From contig NC_014931.1 in NCBI RefSeq assembly GCF_000184745.1, positions 3,162,001 through 3,226,000 on the forward strand: DNA of 64,000 nt. The letters run 5' to 3'. The notes under the pieces were generated by a model. The model worked only from the letters and a program-made list of their open reading frames with translations. It had not been told where the DNA came from and did not search any database. Shown here piece after piece: positions 17,143-29,752 of this stretch. Each line of letters begins with the position of its first letter. The stretch's first letter is position 1. The DNA comes from Variovorax paradoxus EPS (GTDB lineage Bacteria; Pseudomonadota; Gammaproteobacteria; Burkholderiales; Burkholderiaceae_C). Both the position numbers and the translations under genes were made by a program.

Positions 17143-18627
17143 ATGTACCTGATCGATCCCGCCCGGCACACCCGCCGCGCGTTCCTCCGCCGCTCGGGCC
17201 AGCTCGCGATGGCCGGCACCGCGCTGCCGTTCGCGCTCAACCTCGCCGCCATGGGCGAGGCCGCCGCGCAGGCCGCGCCCGGCAACGACTACCGCGCGCT
17301 GGTGTGCGTGTTTCTCTTCGGCGGCAACGACTATGCGAACACCGTCGTCACCTACGACGCCGACAGCTACGGCAAATACAGCCTGATCCGCGGCGGCAAT
17401 GGCGAGGCGGGTGGCGGCATCGCCCTGGCGCGCGCTGAGCTGGCACGGACCGAACTCAAGCCGACGCAGGCACTGCCCGGCGGCCGTGTGTACGCGCTGC
17501 ATCCGTCGATGACCGGGCTGGCCGACCTCTTCAACGACCCGGAGAGCAAGGCCAAGGTGGCGGTGCAACTGAACGTCGGCCCGCTCATCAAGCCGCTGAC
17601 GCGGGCGCAATACAACAGCAGCAACCGCCGCGACTTTCCGATTCCGCCCAAGCTCTTCTCGCACAACGACCAGCAGTCGGTGTGGCAATCGTCCTCGCCC
17701 GAAGGCTCGACCGTCGGCTGGGGCGGCAACCTCGGCGACCTGGCCCTCGGGCCGAATGGCGGCTCGCTCTTCACCTGCATGTCGGTCTCGGGCAACGCGG
17801 TGTTCCTTTCGGGCGACCAGGCGCTGCAGTACCAGGTGGGAACGCGCGGGGCGGTGCGCATCGGCGCCGTGAGTGGCGTCGGCGGCAACCTCTACGGTTC
17901 GGCAACGGTGAAGGCGGCCATGCAGCAGATCGCGCAACGCGAGAGCGGCCACACGCTGGAGAACGAATACACCAAGGTCATCCGGCGCGCGGTCGCGGCC
18001 GAGGGAAAGATCACCGAGGCGATCCAGTCCGACTTCGCGCCCGGCACCTTCCTTGCGGAGGGCAACTTGGCCGACCAGCTCAAGATGGTGGCGCGCCTGA
18101 TCCGCGGGCGCGAAGCACTGGGCGTGAAGCGCCAGGTGTTCTTCGTCTCGATGGGCGGCTTCGACCTGCACGACGACCTGATCGCGCGCCAGCCGGGGCT
18201 GATGAAGAACCTCTCCGAAGCGCTGGTCGCCTTCCACAAGCAGATGGACGCGCTCGGCGTCGGCAACAAGGTCACCACGTTCACCGCGTCCGACTTCGGC
18301 CGCACGCTGTCGAGCAACAGCAATGGCTCCGACCACGGCTGGGGCGGCCACCATTTCGTGGTCGGCGGCGCGGTGAAAGGGAAGGCGATCTACGGCACGG
18401 CGCCGCCGGTGAGCATCACCAACACCGCGAGCGACATCGACCAGTGGCATGTGGGACAGGGCCGCCTCTTGCCCACCACCTCGGTCGACCAGTACGCGGG
18501 CACGCTGGCGCGCTGGTTCGGGGTGCCGGACGACCAGCTCGACGGCATCCTGCCCAACCTCAAGAACTTCGGCATGACGGCGCCGAGCGGCATCGCCTAT
18601 CCGCGCAACGTGGGGTTCATGGGATGA
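17143..18627 (+). CDS. DUF1501 family Tat-exported protein
   Basis: A 494-residue protein with a twin-arginine signal (RRAFLRRSG at 11-19, cleavage near AAAQAA). DUF1501 proteins have an alkaline-phosphatase/sulfatase-like fold; marks here are FLFGGNDYANTVV, MGGFDLHDD and SDFGRTLSSNSNGSDHGWGG near the C-terminus. The metal-site-like Asp/His residues suggest an enzyme of unknown substrate. It is 16 bp after the DUF1800 gene, the usual pairing. Confidence 0.87.
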   Translation: MYLIDPARHTRRAFLRRSGQLAMAGTALPFALNLAAMGEAAAQAAPGNDYRALVCVFLFGGNDYANTVVTYDADSYGKYSLIRGGNGEAGGGIALARAELARTELKPTQALPGGRVYALHPSMTGLADLFNDPESKAKVAVQLNVGPLIKPLTRAQYNSSNRRDFPIPPKLFSHNDQQSVWQSSSPEGSTVGWGGNLGDLALGPNGGSLFTCMSVSGNAVFLSGDQALQYQVGTRGAVRIGAVSGVGGNLYGSATVKAAMQQIAQRESGHTLENEYTKVIRRAVAAEGKITEAIQSDFAPGTFLAEGNLADQLKMVARLIRGREALGVKRQVFFVSMGGFDLHDDLIARQPGLMKNLSEALVAFHKQMDALGVGNKVTTFTASDFGRTLSSNSNGSDHGWGGHHFVVGGAVKGKAIYGTAPPVSITNTASDIDQWHVGQGRLLPTTSVDQYAGTLARWFGVPDDQLDGILPNLKNFGMTAPSGIAYPRNVGFMG

Positions 18628-18977
18628 ACGACGCGAGCGGCATGAAAGGGATGAACGGCTTGAACGGGGAGGAGGGCGGCACGCGCGTGTCCTTCCCGTC
18701 CGCTGGCGGCAGGAAGGCATCCTTCCCCGTTCGCGGTGCGGACCTGACGCCGATGCATCCCTTCTCCAGCGTCGAGGGCGCCATCGCGGCCATCGACGCG
18801 CTGGACCGCGGGCTGCGGGAGTTCGAGCTGTCGGTGTCCGACAGCCTGCAGGACTATCTCGGCGTGCAGATGGCGCAGATCACCGACCGCGCACTGGCGC
18901 GCGGCTGGGAGCCCATCAGCTTCATGCAGAAGAATGGGTTCCGGCGCTATCGCTTCAAGGCGATGCGCCGGCCCTGA
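18624..18977 (+). CDS. Small protein of unknown function, third gene of the DUF1800/DUF1501 operon
   Basis: A 117-residue soluble protein whose ATG overlaps the DUF1501 stop (ATGA). A Gly/Met/Asn-rich N-terminus is followed by a helical domain (about 45-110, SSVEGAIAAIDALDRGLREFE). The helical part may be the conserved core, in which case an internal start such as the ATG in TPMHPF is possible. No family recognised. Confidence 0.6.
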   Translation: MNDASGMKGMNGLNGEEGGTRVSFPSAGGRKASFPVRGADLTPMHPFSSVEGAIAAIDALDRGLREFELSVSDSLQDYLGVQMAQITDRALARGWEPISFMQKNGFRRYRFKAMRRP

Positions 18978-19116
18978 AGCATCGCCTTTCTCTTTCACAA
19001 GGCCCTCCGGAAACCAGGCGTTCGAAATTCCAGACCGCCGCCATCGGCGCCCTCGCGACCCTGTTGCTGGCGCTCGGAACACCCTGACCGCCTGACCGGC
19101 CTCACGGCCGCGCGCG

Positions 19117-19647
19117 TCAGTCCAGCCGGATGCGGCCCCACAGTTCGAGCGTGCGCTTGGCGATGCGGTCCATGACCTTGGCCTGCACGCTGTAGAGCCC
19201 GGCCTCATTGGTCGGGCCGAAGCCGAAGTTCATGCTGGCCGAACCGAGCACCAAGGTTGCCGCGGGCGGTTCCGAAGTCCAGAGCGGACCGCCTCCCGCC
19301 GACACGCGCTGTCCGCTGGGGGTGATCATGAAGAACTCGACCACCACATCGCACTGGCCGACGGCATTCGGCGCGCAGCCGCGCAGGAACAGCATCGCGC
19401 TGGAACTGATGCCGCGCTTCACGCTGTCGGTGACCCGCAGCGTCGGGGCGCGGCTGGCGGTGCTCCAGGCCTTGCGAAGCTCGGCCTCGTCGGGGGTGAT
19501 GAGCAATTGCGCGAGAAAGTCGCCGTCGCTGCGCATCGACTCGGTATCGGGAATCGGCTTGCCGGTGCCGTCGGTCCATCCCGCCGTCGATGCGAGCGGC
19601 ACGAGGAGCAAGAGAACAACGACAGGAAGACGGAAGAGGCGGCACAT
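19117..19647 (-). CDS. Secreted protein of unknown function
   Basis: A 176-residue protein with a clear Sec signal (core LPVVVLLLLVPLAST, cleavage near STA-GW). GGGAGG lies 9 bp upstream of the ATG. The mature part looks beta-rich (TLRVTDSVKRGISSSAMLFL) and has two cysteines that may form a disulfide. It starts 22 bp after the receiver gene stop, so it is probably the last gene of the large signalling operon. Confidence 0.7.
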   Translation of the reverse strand: MCRLFRLPVVVLLLLVPLASTAGWTDGTGKPIPDTESMRSDGDFLAQLLITPDEAELRKAWSTASRAPTLRVTDSVKRGISSSAMLFLRGCAPNAVGQCDVVVEFFMITPSGQRVSAGGGPLWTSEPPAATLVLGSASMNFGFGPTNEAGLYSVQAKVMDRIAKRTLELWGRIRLD

Positions 19648-19669
19648 CGGCACAAGCCTCCCGTTCTGG

Positions 19670-20032
19670 CTAGCGCGCCGGCTGCGCCAGGATTCGATCG
19701 AGCTGCGCAATGTCGATCGGCTTCTGCAGGTGATGGTCGAACAGCCCCTTGGCGGCTTCGCCGGCCGCGTCCTGGGCCGAGAAACCCGAGATCGCGACCA
19801 GCAGCCGCGGCGTGCCTTCGGCGGTGCTCGCACGCAGCCGCCGCGCGACTTCGGAGCCCGGAAAGTCGGGCAGGGTGAGGTCGATCAGCGCGGCATCGAA
19901 GTGTTCCTCGGCTGCCGCGTCCATCGCCTGCTGCGCCGTGTAGGTGCAGCGGGCGGTGTGGTCCTGCAGCGTGAGCAGTTCCTGCAGGAGGTCGGCAGCG
20001 GCCTGGTTGTCGTCGACGATCAGCACGTTCAC
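19670..20032 (-). CDS. Stand-alone CheY-like receiver protein
   Basis: A 120-residue single receiver domain. The acidic pair is in VLIVDDN, phospho-acceptor D51 in ALIDLTLPDF, and the conserved Lys in LQKP near residue 105. It has no output domain, so it would act by protein contact or as a phosphate sink for the kinases of this operon. The GTG at 20032 is used because no in-frame ATG precedes the receiver fold; 74 bp separate it from the receiver-kinase gene. Confidence 0.82.
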   Translation of the reverse strand: MNVLIVDDNQAAADLLQELLTLQDHTARCTYTAQQAMDAAAEEHFDAALIDLTLPDFPGSEVARRLRASTAEGTPRLLVAISGFSAQDAAGEAAKGLFDHHLQKPIDIAQLDRILAQPAR

Positions 20033-20105
20033 GGCGGTGGGTCTCTTGAGTAGGTCGAAAGATGCAGTATCAACGGAATGTGTCTTGAGCGGCGTAAGGA
20101 TGTTC

Positions 20106-21323
20106 CTACGCGTCGAATGCGGGGCTCGTTGCGGTGACCTGCAGCGGCAGCTCGACGGTGAAGCGCGCGCCCTGGCCGGCCGCGCTTTCCACACCAATCT
20201 GCCCGGCGTGCAGGTCCACGATCTTGCGCGTGATGTAGAGGCCGAGGCCCAGCCCGGCCGCGTGCTGGCGGCTGTGCTCGGTGCGCTCGAACTGCTCGAA
20301 GATGCGCGCCTGGTCCTCCGGCGCGATGCCGATGCCGTGGTCGCGCACGCTCACGCGCGCTACGTCGCCGGCCCGCTCGACCACCATCTCCACCGGCTTG
20401 CCGCCGCCGTAGCGCAGCGCGTTGGTCAGCAGGTTGGTCAGCACCTGTTCGATGCGGAACTCGTCCCACACGCCGTGCAGCTCGGCCGGCGCTTCGAGCG
20501 AAATCGTCGAGCCCGCGGCCTCGGCCTGCTGGCGCAGGTTCTCGACCACGGCGCGGGCCAGCACCGCGAGGTCGACCGGCTTGGTCTGGATCGACAGCGC
20601 ATCGCGCCGCATGCGCGTCACGTCGAGCATGTCGTCGATGAGCCGCACCATGTTGCGGATCTGCCGTTGGTCGCGCTCGATCATCGCGGGCAGCCGCTCG
20701 GGCGAGAAGCTCGCGAGGTTCCCCTTGCTCAGGTGAAGCTGGCGCAGCTGCGCCTCCAGGTAGAGCGTATTGAGCGGCGTGCGCAGCTCGTGCGAGACCA
20801 TCGACATGAAGTCGTCGCGCATGCGCACCGCGCGCTCCAGTTCGAGCTGGGTGTGCTGCAGCTGCTGCACCAGCTCTTCCTGCTTCCTGTGCGCGGCCGC
20901 GAGCAGTTCCATCTCGTGGCGCAGCGCCTTCCGGTGCTGGTAGAGGTCGACGAACACGTTCACCTTGCTGACCACCGCATGCGGATCGAGCGGCTTGTGC
21001 AGGAAGTCGACCGCGCCGCTCTCGTAGCCCTGGAAGGCGTAGTTCAGCTCGCGCCCGGCGGCGCTCACGAAGATGATCGGGATGTGCCGCGTGCGCTCGG
21101 TGCCGCGCATCATTTCGGCCAGCTCGAAGCCGTTCATGCCGGGCATCTGCACGTCGACGATGGCGAGCGCGAATTCATGCTCCAGCAGCAGCGAGAGCGC
21201 GGCCTCGGCCGAGCCGGCGCGGTACACGACGCGGTCGGGCGAGCGGATCAGCGCCTCCAGTGCCAGCAGGTTCTCCGGCAGGTCATCGACGATCAGCAGC
21301 TTGCTTTGGACGTCAATGGGCAT
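20106..21323 (-). CDS. Receiver-histidine kinase hybrid (response regulator N-terminal)
   Basis: A 405-residue soluble protein. The N-terminal receiver (6-125) has D57 in AIVDVQMPGMNG and K110. A coiled-coil linker (about 128-168) leads to the HisKA domain with H178 (MVSHELRTPLN) and HATPase motifs RDHGIGIAPED and GLGLGLYI. This order lets an upstream kinase control the activity of the second kinase. Its start overlaps the CheB-like gene by 11 bases. Confidence 0.92.
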   Translation of the reverse strand: MPIDVQSKLLIVDDLPENLLALEALIRSPDRVVYRAGSAEAALSLLLEHEFALAIVDVQMPGMNGFELAEMMRGTERTRHIPIIFVSAAGRELNYAFQGYESGAVDFLHKPLDPHAVVSKVNVFVDLYQHRKALRHEMELLAAAHRKQEELVQQLQHTQLELERAVRMRDDFMSMVSHELRTPLNTLYLEAQLRQLHLSKGNLASFSPERLPAMIERDQRQIRNMVRLIDDMLDVTRMRRDALSIQTKPVDLAVLARAVVENLRQQAEAAGSTISLEAPAELHGVWDEFRIEQVLTNLLTNALRYGGGKPVEMVVERAGDVARVSVRDHGIGIAPEDQARIFEQFERTEHSRQHAAGLGLGLYITRKIVDLHAGQIGVESAAGQGARFTVELPLQVTATSPAFDA

Positions 21324-21921
21324 GGGCGGCCTCCAGTTGCAGGAGCAGGGCGCGAAGCTCGCGCAGCGGCAATACGTGGTTGGGGGCGTGTCGCGCAAGG
21401 GCGGCGTTGGGCATGATGGAAATCAGGGCTTCTTTGGGGTCCTGCACGGCGGTGAGTCCGCCGGCCAGGTGAATGCGATACAGGCCTTCGGCGCCATCGT
21501 CGTTGGCGCCGGTCAAGAGAAAACCGGCCAGTGCGGGGCCGTAGGCGTCGGCGGCCGAGGCCATCAGCACGTCGATGGACGGCCGCGAGAACAGCACCGG
21601 CGCCTCGCAACTGAGCGAGAAGCAACGCTCCCGCTCGATCGACAGGTGGTAGCCGGGCGGCGCGAAATAAAGCGTGCCGACGGCAATCGGCATCTTGTCG
21701 GCGGCCTCGTGCACGGGAATGGGCAGGCGCTGCGCGAAGATCTCTGCGAGATGGCTGTCGTGGTTCTCGGGCAGGTGCAGCACGACCGTCATCGGCAGGC
21801 GCCAACCGGCGGGCAGGTCGTGCAAGAGCATCATGAGCGCATCGATACCGCCGGCCGAAGCGCCGAGCACGACCATGTCCACGCGCTTGCGGGTGTAGGG
21901 ACGAGGCAGCGTCGTCGTCAT
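21313..21921 (-). CDS. CheB-type protein-glutamate methylesterase domain protein
   Basis: A 202-residue stand-alone CheB catalytic domain without the usual receiver. The triad is visible as S22 (GASAGG), H49 (HLPE) and an Asp in GANDDG near 155. With the neighbouring CheR and no MCP gene, it likely acts on non-chemotaxis partners, as in other CheBR-kinase clusters. It overlaps its neighbours, consistent with one transcript. Confidence 0.88.
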   Translation of the reverse strand: MTTTLPRPYTRKRVDMVVLGASAGGIDALMMLLHDLPAGWRLPMTVVLHLPENHDSHLAEIFAQRLPIPVHEAADKMPIAVGTLYFAPPGYHLSIERERCFSLSCEAPVLFSRPSIDVLMASAADAYGPALAGFLLTGANDDGAEGLYRIHLAGGLTAVQDPKEALISIMPNAALARHAPNHVLPLRELRALLLQLEAAHAH

Positions 21922-22807
21922 GTCGCCTTGCGGTAGATGCGCTCGGCGCGGGCGTGCGGCGCGAAGCGGTCTGCGTAGCCGGAGAAATCGATGCTTTCCT
22001 TCGACCCGAGGCCCAGGAAGCCGCGATGCGACAGCGACTCGTGGAAGAGCCCGAGCGCACGGTCCTGCAGCAGCCGGTTGAAGTAGATGAGCACGTTGCG
22101 GCACGACACCAGCTGCGTCTCGGCGAACACGGTGTCGGTCGCCAGGCTGTGGTCCGCGAAGATGACGTCGGCGCAGAGCGAGGGGTCGAAGCGTGCCGCG
22201 TCGTAGGCGGCGGTGTAGTAGTCGGAGAACGCACTGCGCCCGCCCGCCCGCTGGTAGTTGGTGGTGTAGCCGCGAATCGCCTCCAGCGGAAAGATGCCCT
22301 GGCGCGCCTTCTCCAGCGAGGCCGGGTTGATGTCGGTCGCGTAGATCTGGGTGCGTTCGAGCAGGCCTTCTTCGCGCAGCAGGATCGCAAGCGAGAACAC
22401 TTCTTCTCCCGTGCTGCAGCCCGCCACCCACACCTTCACCGAAGGGTAGGTGTGCAGGATCGGCACGACGTGATCGCGCAGCGCCAGAAAGTAGGCCGGG
22501 TCGCGGAACATCTCGCTCACCGGGATCGTGAGGAACTGCAGCAGCCGGCCGAACAGCCCCGCGTCGCGCAGCACTTTCTCTTGCAGCGCCGAGATGCTCG
22601 GCAGTCCGAGCTGGTCGAGCGCGTAGAGCACGCGGCGCTTCTGAGAGGCGGTGGTGTAGTTGCGGAAGTCGTAGCTGTACTTGAGATAGATGGCCTCCAT
22701 GAGCAGGCGCAGCTCGATCTCGGTGTCGCTCAGCGGCTGGAGCGGCGAGGGCGGGGAAGACGCGGCTGAGAGCGGCGAGGGCCGCGGGGTTGGGGGCTGC
22801 TTGTCGG

Positions 22808-22811
<4 letters not shown>
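21918..22811 (-). CDS. CheR-type SAM-dependent methyltransferase
   Basis: A 297-residue CheR. A Pro/Ser-rich N-terminal tail (1-28) precedes the helical CheR N-domain (EIELRLLMEAIYLKYSYDFR), then the SAM-binding domain (VWVAGCSTGEEVFSLAI) and SCRNVLIYF. CheR methylates glutamates on receptors or coiled-coil proteins; the coiled coil of the adjacent hybrid kinase is a plausible target. The GTG start overlaps the kinase stop (GTGA). Confidence 0.88.
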
Positions 22812-26311
<3,500 letters not shown>

Positions 26312-26325
26312 CAGCACATTTGTAA

Positions 26326-26346
26326 GCAAAACTTGTCAAGTTTTGC
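26326..26346. promoter_or_regulatory. 21-bp perfect inverted repeat upstream of the hybrid kinase
   Basis: GCAAAACTTG-T-CAAGTTTTGC has two perfect 10-bp arms around one base. It ends 15 bp upstream of the kinase ATG, in the region shared with the divergent helicase promoter. On the minus strand it overlaps a TTGACA (26333-26338) that could be a -35. No poly-T tract follows in either direction, so an operator is more likely than a terminator. Confidence 0.6.
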
Positions 26347-26429
26347 CGGAAATGGAGGGGCGCCCTGTCGGAGAAGACCCCGAGACGAACGCATGGACCC
26401 TCAACGTTAACATTCCGCCGCTGGTTATA

Positions 26430-26445
26430 CTGTACTTTCATACAG
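26430..26445. promoter_or_regulatory. LexA (SOS) box
   Basis: CTGTACTTTCATACAG fits the CTGT-N8-ACAG LexA consensus of beta- and gammaproteobacteria, flanked by TA and TG. It overlaps a TATACT that could be the -10 (26426-26431) and lies 12 bp upstream of the helicase ATG at 26457, the expected place for LexA repression. Confidence 0.75.
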
Positions 26446-26456
26446 TGAATCGAGAG

Positions 26457-28781
26457 ATGGCCCCGGCTTCCTCCACCCCCCCGCCAGATGCGGCTTCGGC
26501 CGTCTGCGTCGTTTCGGTCAAGGCGCTTTGCGCTTTCGGCGCGAAGGCGGGCGACCTCGACCTGCGCTTCGTGCCCGCGCCCAGCGCGCTCGAAGGCATG
26601 GCCGGCCACGCGCTGGTGCAGGGGCGGCGCGGCGGCAACTACCAGAGCGAGGTGTCGCTCGACGCCCGGCACGGCGCACTGCGGGTTCGCGGCCGCGCCG
26701 ACGGCTATGTGCCCGATCCGCCGCGCGTGGAAGAGATCAAGACCTTCCGCGGCGACTTCGACGCCATCCGCGGCAACCACCGCGCGCTGCACTGGGCGCA
26801 GGCCCGCGTCTACGGCTGGATGCTGTGCGACCAGCACGGGCATGCGCAGATGACGGTCGCGCTCGTCTACCTCGATCTCGCTACTGGCGAGGAAATCCTG
26901 CTCGAGGAACAGCACACCCGCGAGGCGTTGCGCGAACATTTCGAATCGCTGTGCGAGCGCTACAGCGCGTGGGCACAGCAGGAAGCCGATCACCACGGCG
27001 CACTCGACCGAACGCTGGCGCAACTCGCGTTCCCGCACCAGTCTTTCCGCACCGGCCAGCGCGAACTGGCCGAAGCCGTCTACCGCGCCGCCGCCGGCGG
27101 GCGCTGTCTCATGGCGCAGGCGCCGACCGGCATCGGCAAGACGCTGGCCACGATCTTTCCGCTGCTCAAGGCGCGCGCGGCGGGGAAGCTCGACAAGGTC
27201 TTCTTTCTCACCGCCAAGACCTCGGGCCGGCCGGTGGCGCTCGATGCGCTGCGGGTGCTCGGCAAAGGTTGTGCAGCGGGCGGCGCGCAGCCGCGCGTGC
27301 TCGAACTCGCGGCGCGCGAAAAGGTCTGCGAATACCCCGACCGCGCCTGCAACGGCGATTCGTGCCCGCTCGCCAAAGGCTTCTACGACCGCCTGCCCGC
27401 CGCCCGCATCGAAGCCGCACAGACCGGCTGGCTCGACCGCCAGGCGCTGCGGCAGGTCGCGCTGCAGCACACGGTCTGCCCCTACTTCCTCGCGCAGGAA
27501 ATGGCCCACTGGAGCGACGTGATCGTGGGCGACTACAACTACTACTTCGACGGCAGCGCCTTCCTCTTCGCCACCATGAAGGACGCCGACTGGCGCGTCG
27601 CGGTGCTCGTGGACGAAGCCCACAACCTGCTGGAGCGCGCACGCGGCATGTACACCGCGCAGCTCGAAGGCGGGGCGCTCGAAGAGGCGCACCGCATCGC
27701 GCCCGCGCCAGTGCGCGGCCCGCTCGCACGGCTCTTCCGCGAGTGGGACTCCGTGCAGCAATCGCAGACCGACAACTACGAAACCGCCGACGAGATTCCC
27801 GAGCGCTTCGTGCGCGCGCTGCAGGCCGCCAACACGGCGATGGCCGAGTACTTCGCCGCCAAGCCCGAGGCCGCGCAAGGTCCGCTGCAACGCTTCTTCT
27901 TCGATGCGCTGCACTTCGCCCGGCTCGCCGAGGTTTTCGACGACCACTCGGTGTTCGAGCGCACCCTCGGCATCACGCAACAAGACCGCACGCTGGCGAT
28001 TCGCAACCTCGTGCCCGCGCCGTTCCTCGAAGGCCGGTTTGCGGATGCGGTCTCGGTCACCTGCTTCTCGGGCACGCTCTCGCCGTTCGCGTTCTACCGC
28101 GATGCGCTCGGCCTGCCGCCGGACACCGCGCTGCTCGACGTGGCCTCGCCGTTCCACAGCCAACAGCTTCGCGTCGAAGTGGCGATGGATGTCTCCACGC
28201 GCTTTCGCGACCGCGCCGGATCGCTCGGCAATGTGGCCGGCATCATCGGCGCCCAGTTCGAGCGCATGCCCGGCAACTACCTGGCCTTCTTCAGCAGCTT
28301 CGATTACCTGGAGAGCGCCCGCGCCGCCTTCTCGGCGCGGCACCCCGGCGTGCCGGTGTGGACGCAGACGCGCGGCATGCTGGAGGCCGACCGACACGGC
28401 TTCATCGCGCGCTTCGAGGAGGGCGGGCAGGGCATCGGCTTCGCCGTGCTCGGCGGCGCATTCGGCGAGGGCATCGACCTGCCGGGCAGCCGCCTCGTTG
28501 GCGCCTTCGTCGCGAGCCTCGGGCTGCCGCAGTACAACGCGCTGAACGAGATCACGCGCGAGCGCATGCAGTCGCGCTTCGGCAAGGGTTATGAATACAC
28601 GTATCTCTATCCGGGCCTGCAGAAGGTGGTGCAGGCGGCGGGGCGAGTGATCCGCACCGAAGAAGACCGCGGCGTGCTGCACCTGCTGGACGATCGTTTT
28701 GCGCGCACGGAAATCCGCGAGCTGCTGCCGCGCTGGTGGCATGTGGAAGTGGGCGGAAAGGCACGCGATGCGTTCCGCTAG
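26457..28781 (+). CDS. PD-(D/E)XK nuclease-XPD/DinG-type Fe-S DNA helicase
   Basis: A 774-residue fusion. Residues about 45-125 carry a RecB/Cas4-like PD-(D/E)XK nuclease signature: D82 in RADGYV and E93-x-K95 in EEIKTF. The rest is a superfamily 2 XPD/Rad3/DinG helicase: Walker A APTGIGKT at 222-229, DEAH in LVDEAHNL, and motif VI QAAGRVIR. The Fe-S cysteines are the clustered Cys of CEYPDRACNGDSC plus a later CPYF. Such helicases unwind damaged DNA or D-loops in the 5'-3' direction. A LexA box controls it, and alkB overlaps its end. Confidence 0.9.
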   Translation: MAPASSTPPPDAASAVCVVSVKALCAFGAKAGDLDLRFVPAPSALEGMAGHALVQGRRGGNYQSEVSLDARHGALRVRGRADGYVPDPPRVEEIKTFRGDFDAIRGNHRALHWAQARVYGWMLCDQHGHAQMTVALVYLDLATGEEILLEEQHTREALREHFESLCERYSAWAQQEADHHGALDRTLAQLAFPHQSFRTGQRELAEAVYRAAAGGRCLMAQAPTGIGKTLATIFPLLKARAAGKLDKVFFLTAKTSGRPVALDALRVLGKGCAAGGAQPRVLELAAREKVCEYPDRACNGDSCPLAKGFYDRLPAARIEAAQTGWLDRQALRQVALQHTVCPYFLAQEMAHWSDVIVGDYNYYFDGSAFLFATMKDADWRVAVLVDEAHNLLERARGMYTAQLEGGALEEAHRIAPAPVRGPLARLFREWDSVQQSQTDNYETADEIPERFVRALQAANTAMAEYFAAKPEAAQGPLQRFFFDALHFARLAEVFDDHSVFERTLGITQQDRTLAIRNLVPAPFLEGRFADAVSVTCFSGTLSPFAFYRDALGLPPDTALLDVASPFHSQQLRVEVAMDVSTRFRDRAGSLGNVAGIIGAQFERMPGNYLAFFSSFDYLESARAAFSARHPGVPVWTQTRGMLEADRHGFIARFEEGGQGIGFAVLGGAFGEGIDLPGSRLVGAFVASLGLPQYNALNEITRERMQSRFGKGYEYTYLYPGLQKVVQAAGRVIRTEEDRGVLHLLDDRFARTEIRELLPRWWHVEVGGKARDAFR

Positions 28782-29457
28782 GCGCCTCGAGCACGCGGGC
28801 CAGGACGACCTGTTCGGCGGAACGCCCACGGCCGTCATCGAAGGGCTGCGCTACGAGCGCGAGTTCCTGTCGCGCGATGAAGAAGCCGAACTGCTGCGCA
28901 TCGTGCAGGCCTTGCCGCTCAAGGAGATGCGCTACAAGGAATACACGGCGCGTCGTCGCGGCATCGGCTTCGGCGGCAGCTACGACTTCGACACCAACCG
29001 CCTCAAGCCCGGCGCACCGCTGCCTGAGGCGCTGCATCCGTTGCGGGCGAGGGCGGCTGCATGGCTCGGCGTTGCGCCCGAGGAACTCAGCCACATGCTG
29101 ATCGCCGAGTACCAGCCCGGCACGCCGCTCGGCTGGCACCGCGACGTGCCGGACTTCGAGGACATCGTGGGCGTGTCGCTGCAGGGCGATGCGGTGATGC
29201 AGTTCAGGCCGTACCGGCCGCAAGGCGCGTCGAGCTCCGATGCGGGCAACGTGCAGTTCCTGATCGAGCCGCGCTCGATTTATCTTCTGCGCGGTCCGGC
29301 GCGATGGGCGTGGCAGCACGCGATTGCACCGACCGAAGCGCTGCGCTACTCGATCACGCTGCGTACGTTGGCCACGCGTCGTCCGCGCCCTGCAGAAAAA
29401 TCCCAAGGCCCCGCGCCCAGGATTGCGCCGAGCCCAGGACAAAGACAAACCTCTTGA
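28768..29457 (+). CDS. alkB: AlkB-like 2-oxoglutarate/Fe(II) dioxygenase
   Basis: A 229-residue repair enzyme of the AlkB superfamily, which oxidatively removes alkyl groups from DNA or RNA bases. Iron ligands are H124 and D126 (HRD) and H184; 2-oxoglutarate contacts are R193 (LRYSITLR) and R199. The start lies inside the helicase gene (14-bp overlap), so both share the LexA-controlled transcript. The C-terminal 30 residues are a basic Pro-rich tail. E. coli AlkB is in the Ada regulon; here the apparent SOS link differs. Confidence 0.88.
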   Translation: MRSARRLEHAGQDDLFGGTPTAVIEGLRYEREFLSRDEEAELLRIVQALPLKEMRYKEYTARRRGIGFGGSYDFDTNRLKPGAPLPEALHPLRARAAAWLGVAPEELSHMLIAEYQPGTPLGWHRDVPDFEDIVGVSLQGDAVMQFRPYRPQGASSSDAGNVQFLIEPRSIYLLRGPARWAWQHAIAPTEALRYSITLRTLATRRPRPAEKSQGPAPRIAPSPGQRQTS

Positions 29458-29512
29458 TGCGCTGCTCGACCACTCGAACGCCCCCAAGGCCGGCCTCGGG
29501 GCGAAGGTGGAG

Positions 29513-29752
29513 TCAGACCAGAAAAAATCGGCTCCGGCGATCTTCCGTCTCAAAGAATGCCTTGTGTTGGCGAACAACGGTGCGCCCGTCGTCCAGCCGG
29601 TAGACAACCTCTTTGAGAACCGGCGCATAGCGTTTGGTGACGCTCAAGTGCTCGATGTAGACGCCGCTCCCGGTCACGGTGGCGTGGTGGTCGAAAGCAT
29701 CGACCACTTCAACCCGTTCCGTTTCGCGGACGATGGTTGTGTAGGTAGCCAT
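29513..29752 (-). CDS. Small conserved protein of unknown function
   Basis: A 79-residue soluble protein rich in Thr, Val and Arg, with a predicted beta character (TYTTIVRETERVEVV). A strong AGGAGG lies 6 bp before the ATG, the best evidence for a gene. It is convergent with alkB. No family recognised. Confidence 0.65.
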   Translation of the reverse strand: MATYTTIVRETERVEVVDAFDHHATVTGSGVYIEHLSVTKRYAPVLKEVVYRLDDGRTVVRQHKAFFETEDRRSRFFLV

